From assembly GCA_018105865.1 (NCBI GenBank), contig CM030845.1:8736890-8800889 (forward strand): DNA of 64,000 nt. The letters run 5' to 3'. Under the pieces are notes generated by a model that saw only the letters and a program-made list of their open reading frames with translations, made no database searches and was not told the origin of the DNA. Source of the stretch: Metaphire vulgaris. Its lineage: Eukaryota; Annelida; Clitellata; Crassiclitellata; Megascolecidae. The position numbers were made by a program, and so were the translations under genes. This document shows, one piece after another, positions 12,201 through 25,440 of this stretch (position 1 is the first letter of the stretch; each line of letters opens with the position of its first letter).

Positions 12201-15200
12201 ACGCTTAAAAGCTTTGCATTGATTGAACTGCATTGAAGTGCATTAATGAATCTAGTGATGTTAAAAAAAGCTACCCGAACCGAAACCGTGGTTTTTCAGT
12301 TAAAACCAAACCGAAACTGACCGAAACTGCACGAGGTGAAACCGTAACAGCTCTAAATAAATCGACTGTATGACTGGCCTGCTTCCATGCACTTAAATAA
12401 TTTATTTCCCTGTGCAATATGTGATTAAAAGATTTTATACTATTTTGATTTCACGTTTGATTACTTATTCTCTCTAACCTACTCTACACTCTAGGGATGT
12501 GTTAAAATTAGGGCTGTCAAATTAACGCATTGACAAACACGTTAATGCATTAAAGAATTAATTGTGATTAACAAAATTAATGCCGTTAAAAAATTTTAAC
12601 GCAAATTTTGTTTGATCAATAATAGAATGATCAATTTTCAATTAATTAAAATTGCACCATTTGTTTTGCTGTTGAAAGAACACCGTTGCAAAATTGTCAT
12701 TGCTAAAACATTTAACGACGTTAGATAATTGACGTTTGAGCGTTTACATTATCATTCAACAATTGAATACTTACTTTTCCATTTGTGACTTGCCACACCG
12801 GTCTAAATCTCAATTTTAAATTTAAAATATATGATGTTCTTGCTGATGTCATTTTGTTGACTGTCTAGAACTAGTAAATGTAATTTATTAATAAAACCAA
12901 TAGCAATGCTTTTGTTTTGCAAAGTTTGCTACCTTTATTAATTCGTAGTCTTAACTTAGTAGCCAGTTACTAGAGTATTGATTGCAATTGTGACTGCAAA
13001 ATATGCGAGTCAGTTCTGTGAGCGACTATTTTCTGTGGCTGGTGACATTCCTAGCAAGAGGCAGGCTTCTCTGTTGCTAACAAATGTCAACAAACTAGAC
13101 TGCGTTTAAAGTCGGACTTTTAAAAATATTTTGCTTCATTTGAAAACTCTTACGTTTAAGTAAAATGAGTGTGAGTGCTTAGTCCCGCAATACAACATAT
13201 GCGTTAAAATCACGATTATTGCATGATTTAGAGATTAATCGTGCAATTAATGTGCTTAAAAAGTTAACACATTTACAGCTCTAGTTAAAACGATATCATG
13301 TGTTTAGTGCATTATTTGCTCTTCAGCTGTTTTAATGAAATGGTTTTATGAGTAGTTTGCATTTTAATTGGTAATGACCCATTTTTTTCTTAAGGCTGTT
13401 CTTATATAACCATCGTGTTCCCCTTCCCAGACCCAGTAGGTGATCAGACAATATGCAGTTAGGTAATTAGACAAACACTGATCTGGCCAGCTGGTTTATT
13501 TAAAAATGAAGACAGTGATTCATAAATTTAGTGAATTGGCTAAGGTTTCAGAAACTTGTTTCAGTTTCAATGTGCAAGTAAAAGTCTTAATCTCATGATG
13601 AGTAATGAATGTAGTTTTAATTTACTAGGATTATCTATCCGTTGGTGTCAGAGATGATGCTTTTCGTGATAGATGAATTTTGAATTATAGGGTTTACTTT
13701 AGCTAGTGTGGCCTGTGGTGTTTATGAATAAATATTAAACACTCTAACATATTTACTAGTGATATATATAATCACTTGTTTCAATATTAACACAAAATTC
13801 ATTTGTGTGAGAGAAAAAAGGAAACTAGAAATGTTCACATAAGTTTATATCACTAGATTTAGAATTTTATTATTGTAATGCTTTTCCATCTAGGAAAATC
13901 ACCTATTTCTGATAAAATTATTTATATTGACAATTAATGGAATTTTAATAACTTTATAGAAATTGTTTCTCACAGTAGAGTGTGATCAGTTCAGTTTCAT
14001 TTACTTAACTAACTCAATCAACTGCTGTACATTTGTCAGAATTTGGCAAATTGACATTAGAATTGGAATTTGGTTTGTCAAGCTCTTAGTTTGCTTTTGT
14101 GCTAGCTAGTCAGTGTTCAATTTTTTTTTCATTACAAGTGCTAGTATTGCAGTCTACATATTGTAGAAGGCTTTCAGCTTAATGTTGCGAATTGAGACAA
14201 GATTGCATAAGATTATAATAATTTTATAATCACACATAGTTTTATCAGAAATTCTAGACTGGAAGCTTACAGCCACCTAGCGAATAATCCACATTAATAA
14301 GTATGTAGATCATACATTAAAAGAGGACCTCATAACATACATATCCATGTCTCATAACAATATTCAGTTGCACATACTGTACAGTGTAAATTTTCCAATT
14401 AAAAAGGTTGCATTCTTAAGATTGGGACTAATTTATAAAACAAAAACTACTTGACAGCTTTGACTTTGACCTCATTTGAACTTGATCGCTGTGACATTCC
14501 TTGTGGTCACTTATTGCATGATGTCCTTAAAATTCCACCCACCAGCATCAATATTGATTACCAGTAATTAGGGTGACTCATTTCTGCTGTCAATCTTCTT
14601 AAATTCATCAAGTTTTGATCAGAAAAACTGTGTTTGTGATTACTGAGTTTTGGCAGGGTTGGAGTTGCCTGGGGGTTGGGGGTTGAACTCCCCCTAGCTA
14701 ACTTTGCAACTCTCCCAAAAATCGCATATCGAGTACATGCAGTTCCTGTCATTCATTGAATTTCAGTCCTCAACCCCCAAGCTCAAATTTCACAACTCCA
14801 ACGCTGAGTTTTGGCCTCCAAAACTTTGTGATTTATCTTCAACTTTAATATTTGCAGTCTTTTTTAAAGGAAAAATCACAAAAATATCAAGATTTGCTTA
14901 GAACTATTTACCTTCCTGTAAATCAGGAAACGTGTTCACGGCCAGTCACAATGATTCATTGGTCATTCTTGATCACAACTAGTCAGAGTCAGTTAATTTG
15001 CCTATTTATGAATTATGAATAATCTGCTCCCAAAACATTCTCACTATGCTTTAGACTACCTTCATTATGGTTATGTGTTTACAAAAAATGTTAAAATGTA
15101 ATGTCGCAAATGTCAATGTTGACACATATGTGATTGTTCACGCCCTGCATGTTTTGTGTTTTAGCCCCCACTCAGCCCCAAAGTCACACAAAGCAGAATG

Positions 15201-18200
15201 ATATCAACAAGCAGTCAAATTCATCAACCGTATTCGTTTCACTTCCTGATAGTCGTCCGGTTGAGGGAACTTGTGCACAAATCAGTCAGAGCGACTGCTT
15301 GGTGCTTGAATGGACTGGTGCCTTTCAAAATGACCAAATGTTCGAGTGTTACCAGCCACTGGTGAAAGAAAGCAGGTACGATGTCAAATGCAAGTCTACC
15401 GATGCTATTGCCATGACATTTGGGACCGATGCTCCGAATGGGACAGATGTTTGTACGGTTGAGATGTTTTGTGTTCAGAAAGCAGAAATTCAGGGCGTTT
15501 CTAATGAATTTGTGGTAGAAGCTTCAGTGGCTGTGACTAATCCTCCGAAAATTTTTCAGATTGATTCTGTTGGAATTCTCCCACCCAGTGGTCAGAGCGA
15601 TTCCGATATTCCAAACAGTTCTGAAAGACAGCACCACGACTTAGAAGTGTCTTTTGCAGAAGTCTATACTGACAAACAGAAAATCTTGAATTCTTCTCAA
15701 ATTGGGTCCGTAAATTTTGACGTTGTTCCAATGCACAGTTCTTCGGATTGTATTGTGACTTCAAGTGCATCAGTAGAATCTGCCAAATGTGTACCATCGC
15801 TTGGATGCTCAAGTGGCTCCAGAGAGCATTCAGTTCGACCTGCGTGTAATCAAAGTGAGGACGATGAAAATTTGCAGTTTCGTCTGTGTAGTAATACCGG
15901 TACTCATTCGTTAGCTGATGAAATATTTCAGGCTCTTCCATATGATTCAGGCTCATCGAATTCTTCAATTCAACCTCTCTTATCAGAAACGAGTGGGTAT
16001 GGCTCGGTAAACTCGGCACGCAGCTCGTTTGACAATGTTCCACAGCAACGACGATCTAGTGATATCTTAGACATGGCCGAAACTCTTTTAGCTGCAGTTG
16101 ATAATATACAAGAAGAAATGAAGAACATGTGGGAGGAAGGCAGTTGTGATGATAATAATGATGTCGGTGACAATTTAGGAAGCCTGAAGTGTATGCGCAG
16201 AAAGTTTTCAAACCATTTCAACGAAGCGCAGAAGAAGTCAAACAATCGAAAAGTTTCAAAGGCAACATCTTTTAAGTCGTTTAAGCAGTGGCAAAGATAT
16301 ACTCAGAAAGTGTTGCATCCTCTCTCAGCCAAATCGTCTGAGAGGTCCAATGACAACGACATCTTTGAGAGTTTTCATAAGACGTGTACTAATGATGATG
16401 ATGATGAAAATTCCTGCAGTGGATCAGAGAGCGACGGCATCGATGCTGATTCTGATGAAGACACTTCACATTTGATCATAAATAAGGTAAATGTTAGGCA
16501 GCGGGATGTTGTTGACATTTTGGCACCTGGGGCGTTGTTGTAGGTGCTATTCCACCCCAAGCCCAACCCTTTGTTCTCATTTGTGTGTCAGTAATCATTA
16601 AAAAAAATTCTTAAATAAAATAATTAAGCAATAAGGTGAAGGCAACAGTTATTAGTGTTGGTTTGTGTTTATATACTACTCGTAATGTTAATTCAATCAG
16701 TAGCAGACAAGTATACCTAGGCTTAGAACATGTAAATATGCACGGCTGCATGGATCACATATGACTGTTACAAACTAGGTAATACAAACCCCCTGATTTT
16801 TATTACTTTCTTGTGTACAAAACCACGAATAACGCCATCAAAATCTATCCCCTGTGCAGTTGCCACTCTCATTTTATGCCATCGGGGGACCATCCCCTTC
16901 AGCCCCCTTAGGTACGCCAGTGATGTTAAAGTTGTATTATGAGTGTCTCTGATGAAAAGATACAAGTGATGCAAGTCTGTTTTGCAGATGGCAAACGAAC
17001 ACTGAAGACAAAACTTTATACTTTCCATCATTTTTGTTTATACTTAAATTAATTTTAATATAGACGAATGTTATGTAGTGCATGTATGAAATCTACTCAT
17101 GCCGTGAATATGCTTTGGGCGGTTGGGGGTTATAACCACCACCTAGAAAGAAAGAGACTATGGGGTGATCATCCATAGAAGTAACCATCTTGGCAATGTA
17201 CAGAGACATTGAGAACGGGCATTTTATAAACCATGGATTGCTTCATTTTGGCAAGTGAGCTTAAGGCTTCAGTTAAGGACTTTTGTTACACGTACCGGTA
17301 TGTTTAGGATATTGATAGAACAAGGCATCAGAAGGTGCGTTCTGCGCATCACGTTGCGATCGAGTTGCTGGCCACGGAAAGAAATTACGTGAGAAAGCTT
17401 CACCTGATTGATCAGGTAAAGGTTCTCTAATATACTTCTAAGCGTGTGAGTGGGTGTTGATCCATCGCATGTTTGCATTTCATCTTTAATAAAAACGTGT
17501 CAGTTCTCAATTGCATATCAACCAACCATCATCAATCTCTTGGAATTCGACCCATGAGCAGTGGCGGTTCCAGGATTTCTTGGTGGGGGGATGAAATGAA
17601 TTCGTAGGAAGTTGGTGGGGGAGGAATTAAAAGAGAAGGGAAAAAATCAATAAACTTTGCCACAAAAGGCTGGCAAAAGAAATTTGTTGTCCCTAATTTT
17701 ACTACACTTTTACCGAAAAATAGGTTGACAAGCAAAAACAAGGTCATCCGCAGTAGACTAGACTTTAGACTTACTAGACTTTTACCCAAAAAATAGGTTT
17801 CAGAAGTGAGAAAAAAGTCCGGAAGTCCGGTGGGAGGATGCATCCCCACTCATCCCCCGCGTGGAACCGCCACTTTCCCATGAATATGACATGGCTTGTT
17901 ATCCTTCTGACCATTGAACTCAACTTAAGGCAACCATTTGTGCATTAGTTATTGATGCAGTTATTCACCCACTACTTAAAAAGCCATCTCTATCTCCTGA
18001 CGACCTGTCCAACTATAGGCCTATATCTAACCTCAACTTCCTATCTAAAATTCTTGAAAGAATAGTTGCAAAGCAAATACATGCTCATTTGTGTTCCAGT
18101 CCGCACTACCTCCCTTTTCAGTCAGCCTATCGAAAATATCATTCTACAGAAACAGCTCTCCTGGCAGTTCATGATTACATTGTTCGGGCTATTGATTCTG

Positions 18201-21200
18201 GTAAAGTTACTGCTCTTTTACTTCTTGACCTATCTGCCGCCTTTGATACTGTTGATCACTCTATTCTTCTTCATCGCCTTGAGCATTGGTTTGGAATCTC
18301 GAATACTACCGTACTTTGCATTGGTTTACTTCATATTTACACCCCGCACTCAATCAGTGAAAATAGATGACAATCTCTCAACTCCCACCAATCTCTCTTG
18401 TGGTGTCCCCCAGGGCTCTGTTCTTGGACCTCTGCTGTTTACTCTCTATACAACCCCCTTGGGTTCACTTCTTGATGAACATCAGGTGGCCTATCATCTT
18501 TATGCTGATGATACACAAATTCTCATATCTTTTGACCACTCCTCTTCAAAAGCATCCCTTGATACTTTATCCAGTGCCTTTACTAGTATTCAGTCATGGA
18601 TGGATTCAAATAAGCTTCTTCTAAATTCATCAAAATCCGAGTTCCTGCTATTGGGTACTCCAGCTCAATTGACCAAATTTAAATCTCTGAATTCTGTTAT
18701 GCTTGGAGATTCCACTGTTGTTTCTAGGACCACTTCTGCTCGCAACCTGGGTGTGACATTTGACTCTTCCCTCTCTTTCACTAGTCACATAAATTCAGTC
18801 TGCAAAATTTCTCATTATCATATTCGGGATATTTATCGTATTAGACATCTCCTCCCCCAAGCCTGTTCTTATTCAGTTAGCTAATGCATTGGTATCTAGT
18901 CGCCTAGATTATTGCAATTCCCTGCTTTTCGGCATCACAAATTCAAATATGCAGAAACTCCAGAGAGTACAAAATTCCTTAGTTAAAGTCATATCCAAAA
19001 CTCCAAGATTTGAACATATAACTCCAGCTAGACAGTCCCTACATTGGCTTCCTATCAAATACCGAATAAATTATAAAATCTGTCTTTTAGTATTCAAAAC
19101 CATGTTATATAATGAACCCAATTACCTCAAGGTGCGACTTATCTCTCGACCTACTAACCATTCCACTAGGTATTCGGCAGGACCTTCATTTGTCGTTCCT
19201 TACTCTCGCACAGTCATTGGCACTAGTTGTTTCTCAGTGTGCGCCCCTAAGCTCTGGAATTCACTACCAACATCACTTCGCATAACTAATAACTTATCAT
19301 CTTTCAGATCTGGCCTTAAAACACATCTCTTTGACTTGGCATATCCCCCTTAGATTGCTCTCCCGCCGTTTTGGACTGATCTTCTGGCTTGACCCGGCTC
19401 TGATGCTATTTGGATTTGGTGCGCCATCGGCTGATGCCCTGGGCATTATGATAGTGGCGCTATAGAAGTTTATTGATTGATTGATTGATTGATTCGAGAG
19501 GCAACATGACTACTGAAGTATAATCTACCCAGTTATTTTACACTTCTATGGTGCCGCTTCATAAGTTATAGAAGCATCAGCCGATGACATACCAAATCAC
19601 AATTGCATAAGATCCAGGTCAAATCCAGGATATCAGGTCGGACAACTAGATGACAGTTTGTGTTGGATAAGCCATGTAAAGAGGCAAGTTTTTAGTATTG
19701 AAGTATGAGCTGGAGTTAGAGACCATGGTTTTGCATGTGTACTGCTTTGCCCCTCCGACAGTTGTCGCTGGGCACGTGTGGTATTTAGCTTTCCTGAAAT
19801 GTGAATTTGATGCTTCTACTAATGTTGTGTGTTTAGGTTTTTCAGTCTCAGATCATCGATAGAAATCATAAGGAGCAGATGTTCAGTGTAGACGTCATCC
19901 CTCAGATGTTTTCTAATATCAAAAGCATCTACTCATTCCATCATGACTTTGTCCTGCCGCAGTTGGAGGATCGAATGAAGAATTGGTATTAGTTGGAATC
20001 TCTTTACAATCCGTTATACTATATTCATTTAGCTTTGTTGCCATTTGCTTCGCTTTCTTCTGTTGGTTTAGCATTTATTTTCCTATTGTGCTCTAATCCT
20101 ATGACGATTAGAATTGACCGTCTCGAGTGCCAAAATGTTACACAGTTACACATTTGAAGTGCTGTCTGTCTCTGTGGGCATGATTTGTGAGAATATTTCA
20201 TTATCCTTACGATTGTTCTGAAGCACGATGATCTTTTTTGAAAAGCTGCTTTTCAGAGTAAACTGAGGCAGAAGATGAACAAGGCTTTAGGTTCAGTTAC
20301 TCTTTGGAGTCACTGCCCTGAAGAGTGAACATTTAAAATGAACCTCCATTCACATTGATCGAAATGCATGCTGGAGTAAATGACAATATATTTCATCCAT
20401 ACTAATAAATTTTTTTTCTAATTTAAAAAAGAATTGGCAAAGTATTATGCAATAAAGCTAAAAAGAGTCAGATGAGGTTCAGAAGAAGAAAACATACAGA
20501 TATGTATTTTGGCTCAAACACATACTAGACTAAATAGGAAACTAAAAAACAGAAAAAGAGGACTGGGTTTCATGTCAGTGAGACTAAAGGGGAATGCTTA
20601 CAAATAAAGTCATTTCAAATCTGGATAGAAATAGTTAGTAAGGACATGAAAAACTGTGCTTAAATCAGTCTCTGCTCAGGATATGAAATTATGGAGGATG
20701 CCAATGTCTGGTAGATCTGCTGACTTGGATGCAAATCTGGAAGAGATAGGTGATACTTTTTGGTTCCAAAGATCAGCATAGTGCTACATGTATGTATATG
20801 TGTCTTTGTTATAGGGAGTCTGACTCGAGAATTGGAGACGTGATGAAAAAATTTGCCCCATTCCTGAAGCTGTACACAGACTACATTAAAAATTTCGACA
20901 CTGCGACAGCAACCATCAACTACTGGTTGGAGCGATCGGTAAAATTCAGAAGAGCGATTCACGAAATTCAGGTTAGTTTGTCGTTGTATCGGGTTTATTA
21001 AAATCATAATTGTTATTTGGCTCTGACAGGTTTTCCCACGACTTGTTCTCTTTGATGCTTTCTGTGTCAATTTCCTCAATTGCATTTCTGGCTTGGTCAC
21101 AGTTGCCTTTAAAATCATTTATTTTTCTGGACATCTACTAAGAAATTTTGTTTTAAAGACTTTGCTATCATTTATATTAATACCTAATGCGACTTAATAT

Positions 21201-22699
21201 GGAATTATCAGAAAATTGACAATGGTATATATGGTCTAGTTTAATAATGTTGCAGAGACTGCCGGAATGTGGACATTTGAATTTGCAGCATCACATGTTG
21301 GAGCCAATTCAGAGAGTTCCTAGGTATCAGTTGTTGTTGAAAGGTGAATAAGTTAAAACTATTCATCGGTTTTGTGAACAAAGCTAATTTTTATATTTTA
21401 ATCTTATTAAGTTATGTGTTTAATTTGCATAGCAAAAATTAATAACTATATGAATTCTGTAATGCTGTGTAATTTTATCATTGTGTGAAGAAATTTTTAG
21501 CAATTTAGTTAACTTTATATAAATTCGCCATTTTGCGTAATTGTTGATGGATTTTGACCATTTCCTATAATACACTAAAATACATGTATGAGTATAATAT
21601 GCTTGACATGAACTTGTTGAATTGGAAGTTTACAACTTTTCAGTTATGTAACTTGTGCACTGCACTGTTTGCAGTGTTTGTTCTTCTAAAAATCAAACAT
21701 AGCCACTGTGAATATATATGCAATCTATGCATTTGCCATGTGCTGCACGATGGTGTGTGCTGTACATGGGCGGGTGTTAGGGGCCGTCCATTAATTATGT
21801 CAACAATTTTTAGGCAATTTTTAACCCCGCCCCCTTGTCAACAGCTGTCAAACTTTCATTGACCCCCTAAAGTTATGTCAAAAACTTTGAACCCCAGTCA
21901 GGGCGTTTTTTGCTTTCCAGACCTGTCATGACCAGGCCTGAGGAGAGGGGTGCAGCCGGTACATTGTACCGGGGCCCATGGAGTTTTCAGGGACCCAGAT
22001 CCGGTAACGATAAGGTTTTTTTTGCTTGTCGGGTTTTTCGGAGACTTGATAAATTTTTCTTAAGGGGGCCCATGATTTTTTTGTTCCATGGCCCTGAATT
22101 TCTCTCGGCGGCCCTGGTCATGACATTGAAGGTGATTCAAATGGCATAAAGTGGGGTGATGACTTTTTGCTTGTTGGCATTCAAATTTCCTATTTTTTGA
22201 TTTATTGTAAAAAATGAAATTGTTGATGTCAAATTATCTTGACCCCCCTCTGTCAACAATTTCAAACATGTTCAACCCCCCCCCATTTTGCTGACATAAT
22301 TATTAATGGACAACCCCTTATTGGATGCAAGTACATTAATGAGTCAGTGGCATCCGTTTACTCTTGTTGTGATACTTTTCAGATTATTTGCGGCTTCTGC
22401 CACCAGAATCAGCTGATCGCCCTGACGCAACTGGTAAACGGCTTTAGTAGTCTTCTAGCTAATTTTACTTACTGGTACTTTAAATTCTAAACCATTCAAA
22501 TGTCAAAGATGATAAACAGGCAAACAATAAAAAAACAAGTCTTGAAACATTCTTGCCAATTAATTTCTGCCCTGTTATATTGCTTCACAATTTTCATTCA
22601 TTGGGAACTGCTCTTAAAAGTACGATAATGATTTACTATAGCTAACTTATCCAAATGATTCACTTGGTACAGTTAATGTACTTTGGTTTATTGTATGTA

Positions 22700-22769
<70 letters not shown>

Positions 22770-24717
22770 ATACCATCCAATATGGTAGCACGTCACACCG
22801 AACAGTACATTGTTGTACTTTGGTACCAAGGATACGTTATAATCAAATATGTTATAATGAAGTTCTACTGTATATGTATGTTCAAAGGATATCTACAGAT
22901 GTTGATCAACAATAGTTGTTGATGTAGTTTGGCTGTTTCCTTGAGTTATAAGCAACACATTATGGACTGTTTTATGATATGTTTTATAGCTAGCTGATTA
23001 TGATATGTTTTATAGCTGGCTGATTATGATATGTTTTATAGCTGGCTGTTGTGTTTACGCTTTCGTTTTGTTTTGAATCTTTTTTACAGATGCTCTTGAA
23101 CTTGTAACTGACGCTGCATGGCATTCAAACGAAGTCATGAGAAAGACGGTACGACAAAGTTTGATTCGATATTTTAAATTTCTGTCAAGCAATGGCTTAT
23201 AGATGAGTATTACGTCAATTTCTAAGAGACAACACATGTAACAGTTGTTTTTGTGTAATGATTTATAGTGATAATACTGTAGATTACCGTTAGCAATGCA
23301 TAATTTCTGTATATCATAAAAATGAAGATTAATTTATTTTCTTTAATATACTAATCTAAGTGAATGGTGAAAAGTTTTAATAATTTTTGTTTAGTTTTAG
23401 CATTTTTTGTTGAAGAGGCTATTTGTAAAATTATAGTGATGATTTAAATATGCAAAACTCTTTCTTGAGCAGTAATCTGTATTGATTAGTTTTGTTGTGT
23501 ATTTTAATTGGTACTACAGAAAATGTTTACTTATCTATTTACTTACTTACTTTTTTGTTTCCACTGTTAGGAGAAATTTAACAAACTTGTTGAGCTAAGT
23601 GAATGTCTTGGAGGTATCACTGATCTTGTTTGTCCAACACGAGAATTAGTGAAAGAAGGTAAACTTACAAAGATTTCTGCAAGAGACGGATCTCACAGAG
23701 AACGATATCTCTTCCTGGTGTGTAAACTCATACCTTAATGCATTTTTATAACCCCGGTTTTAAAATTTTCAAAGTTATCAATAGTAATAATTCACATATT
23801 CATATTCTGTAATGTCCCTTTACATTATCCATTGCCATCTATCTGGTGGGCTGGGTCTCACGTTATTTTTAGACTTGAATTAAACATAGAGTTCTCTTGG
23901 GGAAAAAGTTAAAAATATATCTGCCAGAAATTAGTACCGGTAGTTGATTTTCTTGTGATATTTTCTGCTTAGAATGCCAATTTTATTATTTCTTGTTGAA
24001 TACTGATACTTTGAAACTGTTTATCAGTTCAGCGACCTGCTTCTCATTTGCCATCTTCCTTTAAGCATTGGTCAAAAGCAACAATACCGAATCAAAACAA
24101 GAATGGATTTCGATGGAATGGAGGTAAGTGAAAGTGAAAGTAAGTAAGTAAATTCTCGTTAACTTCTATAGCGCTTTCAAAATAAGCACCGAAGTAGCTC
24201 TTTATTCCTATGTACTTAATCTCAAAATGAAGTAGCTATAGCCAAAGGTTGGGTCATTCATGCCAGGTCATTTAATCAAAAGGGCGAGTGGGTGGGACAT
24301 TGTAGCTAAGTGAAGAATTACTAGCTGTGCTTTCAATACTTGATAAACAATTTTAATAATAAACCTCTTTGGATAACAAGAGAAGTGCAGCAGAAAAGAA
24401 GGGCAGAAACAAAGCATGGAGGAAACTAAGTAAACTCGGATCATCAAGCACTGGGGACCAAGAAAGAAAAACATTTTTAGTGCAAGGGTTGTGGACAAAT
24501 GGAACAGTTTGGACGAGTTGGAAACAGTAAATAATGGATTCAAAAGTTATCTGGGAAAGAAAGCTAGGTTACTGAACGTAGAGAGTTACTATAATGGTTG
24601 TTACACAGGCTAACTTAGATTATTATATTATTAATTTATGAATTTAACTGTCTTTGAGAAACACATTAATACAACATAAGAGAATTATATATATATATAT
24701 ATATACATATATATATG

Positions 24718-24807
<90 letters not shown>

Positions 24808-25409
24808 TAAAACACAGTCGTGAATCTCTTCTCGTGCATATATCATGCTGTCATCACTAGCTTTTACTACCCTTTGACGCCTGAGATCAAATGAATACTT
24901 CATCGCCCATGTTGTCTAATCCTATTGCACCTAGATTATTGCAATAGTCCTTTAATCAAAACCCATTCCTACCAAATTCGGAAATTCCAGTCAGTTATAA
25001 GCACAACCGTGTACCTCATTTTCCACTGTATCCCTTTTGGCCGAACCAGAGGCTTTACTTGAGATCATCTCCATTGGATACCTGCTGCAAACCAGATTGA
25101 GTTGAAAGTGTGCTTGCTTACATAGAAATATTTGAATGATGATATCCCAGACTACCTTTGAAAAATACTGATTCTGGACAATAAATGAAAAGGGAGACAC
25201 CACTTTCATGACCCAGTTCTATTCTGGAGATCCCGTGAACGTGCACAAGATGCTCTAAAATTCCATTTCGAATGACCTGTGATGGGGAGGGAGCCCTGTT
25301 ATGGACCTCAAAAAGAAATTTAAGATATTCTTCTTCTAGAGACAATACTTTTGTTCTTACATTACTTGTTCTTACATTGCAATATTTTTTTTATAGTGCT
25401 CTATAAGTG

Positions 25410-25440
<31 letters not shown>

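Noticed and set aside
16780..16925. MITE right end (inverse CACTGGCGTACC)
   Set aside because: No matching left end or target duplication found nearby.
24654..24903. Frames of repeated IYIYIY
   Set aside because: Translation of (AT)n microsatellite; the same holds for frames at 9034, 22655 and 40354.
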